Shown here: positions 58,723 through 64,000 of the stretch, piece after piece
Layout of the letters: the number at the start of each line of letters is the position of its first letter
Numbering within the stretch: position 1 is the first letter of the stretch
Assembly: GCF_025399195.1 (NCBI RefSeq)
Contig: NW_026252146.1
Span: 1 to 64,000 of the forward strand
Direction of reading: 5' to 3'
Source: Umbelopsis ramanniana AG
Taxonomy: Eukaryota; Mucoromycota; Umbelopsidomycetes; Umbelopsidales; Umbelopsidaceae
DNA length: 64,000 nt
Program-made: the position numbers and the translations under genes
Notes under the pieces: generated by a model
The model's database searches: none
What the model was told of the DNA's origin: nothing
What the model saw: only the letters and a program-made list of their open reading frames with translations

Positions 58723-59383
58723 ATGAATTCATACTGTGCACCACATGCTACCATCAGAGCAAGCCAAGTCTCTATAGAAGAGAAGCAAATGTTCAAAGAG
58801 ATTTTTGATGCCTTTGCTGGAAATCAAAGCGGGAATCTGACATCTGCGCAAGTCAAGGTTTGTTATTGAATTCACCGCACTCACAACTGCCAATCACTGA
58901 ATCCGTCAACAGGAGGCAGTACAAACGATTGCCCCATATGCTCCTTCGTACATGGTATCAAGGCTAGAGAGCGATTACGGATCAAGCTTGACGTGGCCTG
59001 ACTTTGAGCGATTCAGTAAGCTATTGGCCATATCAACCCCTCCAGCAGACTATAGCCTAATCATGTATTTTGCTGAAAGTGACGCGAGTGCTTTTAGAAA
59101 TGAATCCTATGGACGAAATCAAGCGCGTCTTTGAGCTGATCGATAGCGATCATACCGGCTCCATCAATGCACAGCAGCTGCAGAAGGTAATGGAAGCTAC
59201 TGGAGAGCATCCACCTCTGTCCGAAGCAGAAGCCATGATCCACGAAGCAGCAAATACCCATTCAGACAAAGGTACGTCTATAGTCGCTGTTGAGGGCGTT
59301 TTTGAACAAACATTAATGGTTGGATTTGCGCAGTGACCTTGAACGAACTGATAACTTTCTTGACATCGTCGGATGAGGACTAG
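58723..59383 (+). CDS. EF-hand (calmodulin/centrin-like) protein
   Basis: Small calcium-binding-fold protein. Four exons: 58723-58857, 58913-59015, 59098-59271, 59334-59383; 153 aa. The N-lobe is degenerate (KQMFKEIFDAFAGNQSGNLT; loop lacks the final Glu and the second hand is hardly visible). The third hand is best: DEIKRVFELIDSDHTGSINA, with a loop D-S-D-H-T-G-S-I-N-A-Q-Q that has Gln instead of Glu at position 12. The fourth (ANTHSDKVTLNELITFL) lacks several ligands. It may bind Ca weakly, in one site, or act as a light-chain-like structural protein. The first exon is short; ATG 58723 is the only upstream in-frame ATG. The protein is short compared with centrin (about 165-170 aa). Confidence 0.72.
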
Positions 59384-59621
59384 AAATTTCGATATAGAAT
59401 ACTCCCTACCCTTAGTATATTATGTACTTTTTGTTAAGCGAAATAGCTAATCTGTAAATTAAAAAGTTTTGGTTTTATCATATGAACTTGGAATCTCACG
59501 AGAAGTTCACTCGTCTGCATGATAATACAATAAGTCGTAGAATTTTCAAAAACGACGACATTATTCTGCTCATAGTTAAAAGAAAAAAAAAAATTACTAG
59601 CTTGCTGTGCTCAGCAAAAAT

Positions 59622-59693
59622 GAAGCTACCAGGGGTCGAACCTGGAATCTCTTGATTCGTAGTCAAGCGCCTTGTCCATTGGGCCATAGCTCC
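59622..59693 (-). tRNA. trnR(ACG): tRNA-Arg (anticodon ACG), no intron
   Basis: Full cloverleaf on the minus strand. The acceptor stem pairs GGAGCTA with TAGCTTC (one G-U), the discriminator is A at 59621. The D arm has TGGCCCAATGGACAAGGC, the anticodon stem is CTTGA/TCAAG with loop CTACGAA (anticodon ACG), the variable loop is AGATT, and the T arm is CCAGG-TTCGACC-CCTGG (B box GGTTCGACCC). It reads CGU and, as inosine, CGC and CGA. A run of T on the minus strand (complement of 59582-59592) can serve as the pol III terminator. Confidence 0.95.
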
Positions 59694-62600
59694 CTTACTT
59701 TTAAAGTTTGAAATTATTTTATATCTATAATAAAAACTATAAAGATACCTTACAAATATAACTCATGCGCAAAGGAAGCTGCCTGTATTTCATCAAACAT
59801 ATACTTACTTACTTGACCTTGAATTAAGTCTACTACAAGTTATATTTGTGTGCCATTATTTATGCGGACTAATTGCTAGAAGACCTAAATATTTGAACGA
59901 AAGGCTGTAGTTGTTGTAAGACCACGGCCATGTCCTGCCACTGCTGCAAAATCTACAGCAGTCCTATTTCTTTTTTCTCACTCCTATCTCATATTTTAAT
60001 TTACAACTTTTAATTGAAATCTTTACTAAGACCATAACCATTGATACGGCAGTTCAGTATTATGAAGGTCAGCGAACATATCATGCCATTACACATCGCC
60101 CTCACCGATATTGTCAGTCAAGAATGGACAAATACGTTTCACGCCTCTCTCATATTCTTGTAATTTTTGACTGAAGCTCTATTTTATTGCTTATGTTTGT
60201 CGCTTATCTTGGTTTTGTAACGCATATACCCAATTTTCTGTAGCTACAATCGGTACGCTCACCGGATACAAACCAAGCGGGAAATCGATTCATTCTAGAT
60301 TCAACTCAGCTATTCATACCAAACATTGCCCGCCACGTCTTTTTATTTGTCAGCATAAACCAATGAAATTCCTGATTTGCATGACAATGTAGAATATACT
60401 GAATGCTAGAGCGTACCAGCTTCATGAGATATTCTCTTGGCGTTTTGCATTGAAGATGTTAGGTGCTTAGTACTAGCAAAGACGATGACAACAGAAGCCA
60501 TAGCGGTAGTGGTAGGCGTTTCAATGATGTTTTGAACTGGATCATTTCATGTGTATCGTTGCTTGATCTATATATTTCTTTTGGACGACTTATGACCATC
60601 TTGAAGGTATAAGCATGCCAATTATTTTCTCAAGTTAAGCTCTTGTCATGAGTCATCATTGATACATTTCGTGGTCTTCTCCAGTATACTCTTATACGGG
60701 AACTGCCCACAAGTGTCCTCGTTACCATTGCATATACGCCCCACACACCAGATAATGATTCTATAACCTAGAATGATATTATAGAATGATCTTAAATAGA
60801 AGCATGTTTATGCTTGATATTGAAGTAATGAGATAAGGCTTTCATATCGATCGGACATCAGCATACAATATCAGAAGACAGTACGGTGATCCGGAGTAAA
60901 AGAGAATGTCTCGTGGCGGAGAACAGTTCAGCAGCGGATGAACTATTTTAGGAATAACAACCATCGAAACTGGGCCAGCTCCATCGTTTTGTTAATTATA
61001 CAAGTTCCAGGAAATCCAGAGCAGGAAATCACGGGCAAGACAACTTCATCAGCAATGTTGTATGCTATGATTTGTCAGCTAGCTTATGAGGAATGATCTC
61101 AGTTTCATGTCATCTATCACCCTAGATTTGATGACCGGACTCTCAGTATGTCAATATTGAACACAATGTCATCTTTGTTCTTGAAGGAGGTCTCAAATTT
61201 CAAGACATGCTTCGTTTTATCTAGGTCATGGGCAAACAGACATACCATCAGGACTTTGATCGATAGCGGTAATACCCCCTCTAAGCCAATACCAGATTGT
61301 TCTGCTGATCTATTATCAGTTTTACCGACCCAACCATCTGAATGGATCCATCGCAACGTTTACTATGACTGAGCTGAAATAGAAGATACTGCGTGACATC
61401 TGGCAATGAAAGAAAATGTACCTAGGCGGACCTTTTCTTAGACGAGTATTCGTAAGCAAAATAGAATTGATGTGTTTCGAACTGATAGATGCTTCATTTC
61501 ATCCATCCGTGTCAACTTGCAAGTCGTGAACGCAAATACTGCTTGAAACTACATGTCATCGACCTTGGGTTACCAGCCTGCTTATTAATAATGTATGTAA
61601 GACCAGCTCGTTCTTAAGGACATAATCGAGTACCAAAGAACGGTAAGCTGCTGAATAAATCGAGATAATGGCATAAGAGCTTCCTCCCCCCCTCCCAAAG
61701 TGCAATATGGTAGTGCTCTCTTTCAAAGTTGACAATAACTGCGATTAGCTACCCCCGCACTTGGAAAATTCAGATTAGGATTACCGAGTGTGGAGCCTGG
61801 AACATGTTTCAAACTCAATGAAAGTAAGTTTGTCAGGCCATGGAGATTTACAAATGTGAAGAATTAACCATTTCGCAATGTTAGATTCTGGGCAGCTATT
61901 TCCTTGAAGCAGTCTACATTTGGCAACGTTGACGGTAACATCACCCAAGCCCATAAATTTCTTTATCAATCCGCAGCGGATATATTTGCGGAGCGCCATC
62001 TGCAACTTCTGGAATTGACTATCAGATTTTTGGTTTAAAACACCGAGAAAACGATCCGTGCGTACCAGGTTTTGAAAAGTATCTAATTATCATCGTATGC
62101 AGCACTGGAATGATTGTAGTGCGTGTAGTTTTTGATACTTGTACTCAATTACCATCAGCGTCTTTTCGTATTCTGAGGTGCTGGAGTGACGGTGTAAAAT
62201 AAGTGGGGGAAGTGTTTGCTTATGTAAAGAAGAGCGTCTACATTATGTAACCATTCCGACACTTGGGTTATATAACCTATTGCCAATATCTTTTATTGTT
62301 TTTGTGCATTTTGACTCATCACCTCTTTATAGAGCATCGAAGCATTTTCGAATTACTTTGGGGGTTGCAATTCCAGTGGAACAGTGGCGTGCCTGTGTGC
62401 TGCCTAGGGAATTTCCCTATCGATCACCAAAAAGGCAATTCCGCCTGAATGGGCGGGTTAGAGGCGGGGCAAAGTGAGGCCAAGGCAAACCGCGGTGACG
62501 AGAAGTAGGCCGAAGGGAGTTTTAAAAGCCCATTTACCACAAGTATATGCTTGAAGCAATAGACTTGTATCAGCTTAGCATCGTCTAAAGCATGGGTTGC

Positions 62601-63121
62601 GTTTGATGTGTACAGTTGTAAGAGCGTATAACAGTGGAATTGGCAATGGTAGGATTGAGTAAATGTTTGGTTCTGTCATCGACCCCCAGAAAGCAAGAGG
62701 ATTTCCCAGAAAAAAAAAGGTGTTTAAAGATTGACCGGCGACTTACAAAAAGTTACCAGATCCCATCCCCGCAGAACCGACCTCCCCCCATGAAGCCTTC
62801 GCCGTTTTTGGAATAACCGTTACAGAATGCGGTTTCCCTGTGTGATCCAGGATATTCCGCTGCTTTCGACTTTATCCCTTCCCAGTACTTTTTCCCCGCA
62901 CTGTCCCGCGGTAGGCTTATATAATGGGCCACTTTATCAGTTTCCAAAAAATAAATAAATTACCTCTTGCCATCATTTTACTCTTCCTTTTCTCTTCTTA
63001 ACATACCTCCCACCCTTTTCTGCCTTTTCCCCAGAAAAGTCCATATTTGACACGCCTTCGCTCTAACACATACCTTGGGTATCTGTAAATTATTCGCAAA
63101 CGCTTCCCTTTCCTCTGGGAC
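59694..63121. other. 3.4-kb gene-free region upstream of last gene
   Basis: By far the longest non-coding stretch in the window. ORFs are under 80 codons, without domains or consistent splice signals. Local features are C/G runs (CCTCCCCCCCTCCC about 61681-61696; GGGCGGGTTAGAGGCGGGGC about 62452-62471) and the TATA box at 62918. It may be a long regulatory region, an unannotated non-coding RNA or decayed sequence; I cannot distinguish these. Confidence 0.5.
62918..62925 (+). promoter_or_regulatory. TATA box of the last gene
   Basis: TATATAAT followed by a pyrimidine-rich leader (about 62960-63121: TCTTCCTTTTCTCTTC and CCCTTTCCTCT) that leads straight to ATG 63122. This implies a 5' UTR of about 170 nt. 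Confidence 0.6.
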
Positions 63122-64000
63122 ATGCCTGATAGCCCTACTGAGTACGACCACTTGAATCAAAAGTCAACTTTAACTCCACAAACATCTCCAGGTGTCATAT
63201 CGACCAATCCAAATAGCTACTTTGATCAATTTTATATCTCTTCGAACGAAGGACCTTTTATTCACACACCAAGTCAAGAACTGATGCCAGTACACACAGC
63301 AGGATATCAGAGTGCAGCTATTCCACAAAGCGCATACTCCTTCTCAATGCCCACGAATGCTACTGCAACAGTAGCCGGCTTTGATTTACAGGACGTTATA
63401 CATCAGTTCAGAACACAGCCCGAGCTATTACAGTTGATTCTTAACAGTAAAGTCGAGGAAGACAGACGAAGAGCGGAAGAAGCTAAGCTACGAGGCAAGG
63501 AAATTGATTTCTACCTTCAACGCAAGCAGCAAGAATCCACCGTTTTTGAAAAACAGTCGCCAAAGACCGGTGAAGTACTTGCGCCAATACACATCAATCG
63601 CCGCGATGTCCCAGACGAACCATCGCAAACAACCAGCTATCATAGCGATTCTTACTCGAAAAGTCACCGAACGCTTGCCATGAGTACTTCACGATCTCAA
63701 GGATTCATATCTGGTGTTCTGGCTCAGCCATCTAGCCCACGACGACACAGTGCCTTTGAAGCGCTTCAATCAACAAGTCCAGACAGGCGCATGGGAACCA
63801 TGAATGCGTCGGAGGAAGATCATTACGTTCGACACAGGTCATCCCATGAGAACAGGTGCGTACTACTGTTACTTTGTGATACACTTGGCACGTTTTTGCC
63901 CAAGGGTACCATCCGCGTGGTGGTTTACCCATTGTACACCATGTTCCCCCGCCAAGTCGGGATTGCACAAACAATGCCACAAACACCCAACTAACTTTTT
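63122..64000 (+). CDS. Regulatory-looking disordered protein (partial, 5' part)
   Basis: First exon 63122-63855 (244 codons plus two bases) ending at AACAG|GTGCGT. The intron runs out of the window; an ACTAAC branch point and a T run stand at the extreme right edge, so the acceptor is probably just beyond 64000. The protein is Ser/Thr/Gln/Pro-rich, begins MPDSPTEYDHLNQKSTLTPQ and contains one helical, charged block: DLQDVIHQFRTQPELLQLIL followed by NSKVEEDRRRAEEAKLRGKE. That kind of block is, from memory, common in fungal transcriptional regulators, but no DNA-binding domain lies in this exon. Serine clusters with SP and RRHS sites may be phosphorylated. Identity unknown. Confidence 0.6.

Noticed and set aside
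59041-59120. Frameshift in the EF-hand gene between its two halves
   Set aside because: A GTAAGC donor at 59016, a CTAAT branch point and a TTTTAG acceptor at 59097 join the halves in frame, so it is an ordinary intron.
61112-61375. Small ORFs on both strands in the gene-free region
   Set aside because: 74-79 codons with no recognisable domain, splice partner or promoter; expected by chance in 3.4 kb.
61681-61700. C-rich run as a G-quadruplex or telomere-like element
   Set aside because: A single irregular run without repeats of TTAGGG or spaced G tracts; composition only.
1-64000. CRISPR array, bacterial operon, phage or insertion sequence
   Set aside because: No regularly spaced repeats, terminal inverted repeats or transposase were seen; spliceosomal introns throughout show eukaryotic nuclear DNA.

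Overview
Nuclear DNA of a filamentous fungus. Genes are densely packed on both strands, with many short introns (mostly 45-90 nt) that have GTAAGT/GTATGT donors, CTAAC/CTAAT branch points and CAG/TAG acceptors. Rad7, Ssd1, a Yck-type casein kinase, a USP36-like protease, an LtrA tandem pair and a fungal-type QPRTase fit an early-diverging fungus, most likely Mucoromycota (Mucorales-like). That placement is an inference. Every multi-exon model below was spliced by eye; for each complete model the exon lengths sum to a multiple of three and the phases agree.

Layout. 1-370: tail of an unknown gene. 573-3139 (+): USP36-like deubiquitinase. 3411-4658 (-): MMTAG2-like protein. About 4800-5611 (+): a spliced transcript with no usable ORF whose three introns each carry a C/D box snoRNA. 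Their guides match the rRNA targets of yeast snR57, snR55 (human U33) and snR61 (human U38). 6050-9996 (-): VPS54. 10352-12477 (-): a coiled-coil protein. 12672-13839 (+): QPRTase. 13944-14372 (-): a small disordered protein. 15364-17645 (-): 4-coumarate-CoA-ligase-like enzyme. 18137-30935 (+): TRA1, the largest gene (3,928 aa). 31277-32856 (-): citrate-lyase-beta-like (CLYBL). 33197-34773 (-): casein kinase I. 35298-36001 (-): PNPOx-like flavoprotein. 36240-37214 (-): F-box protein. 37826-41012 and 41347-44519 (+): tandem LtrA-family membrane proteins. 44770-45775 (+): RNPS1-like SR protein. 46288-47842 (+): secreted, probably GPI-anchored, substrate-binding-protein-like protein. 48081-48385 (-): small hydrophilic protein. 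48819-51409 (-): RWD-like plus CHY zinc-finger protein. 51555-55852 (+): SSD1. 56570-58629 (+): RAD7. 58723-59383 (+): EF-hand protein. 59622-59693 (-): tRNA-Arg(ACG). 59694-63121: 3.4 kb without genes. 63122 to the end (+): first exon of a regulatory-looking protein.

Most genes are housekeeping: chromatin co-activation (TRA1), repair (RAD7), retrograde traffic (VPS54), RNA metabolism (RNPS1, SSD1, MMTAG2), NAD synthesis (QPRTase) and signalling (CK1). The most novel-looking element is the intronic snoRNA cluster in an apparently non-coding host. It groups the same three guides that form one polycistronic cluster in budding yeast. Other points of note are the tandem LtrA pair with a conserved N-terminal motif, an initiation codon split by an intron in the RNPS1-like gene, an uninterrupted 8.4-kb exon in TRA1, and the long non-coding stretch before the last gene.
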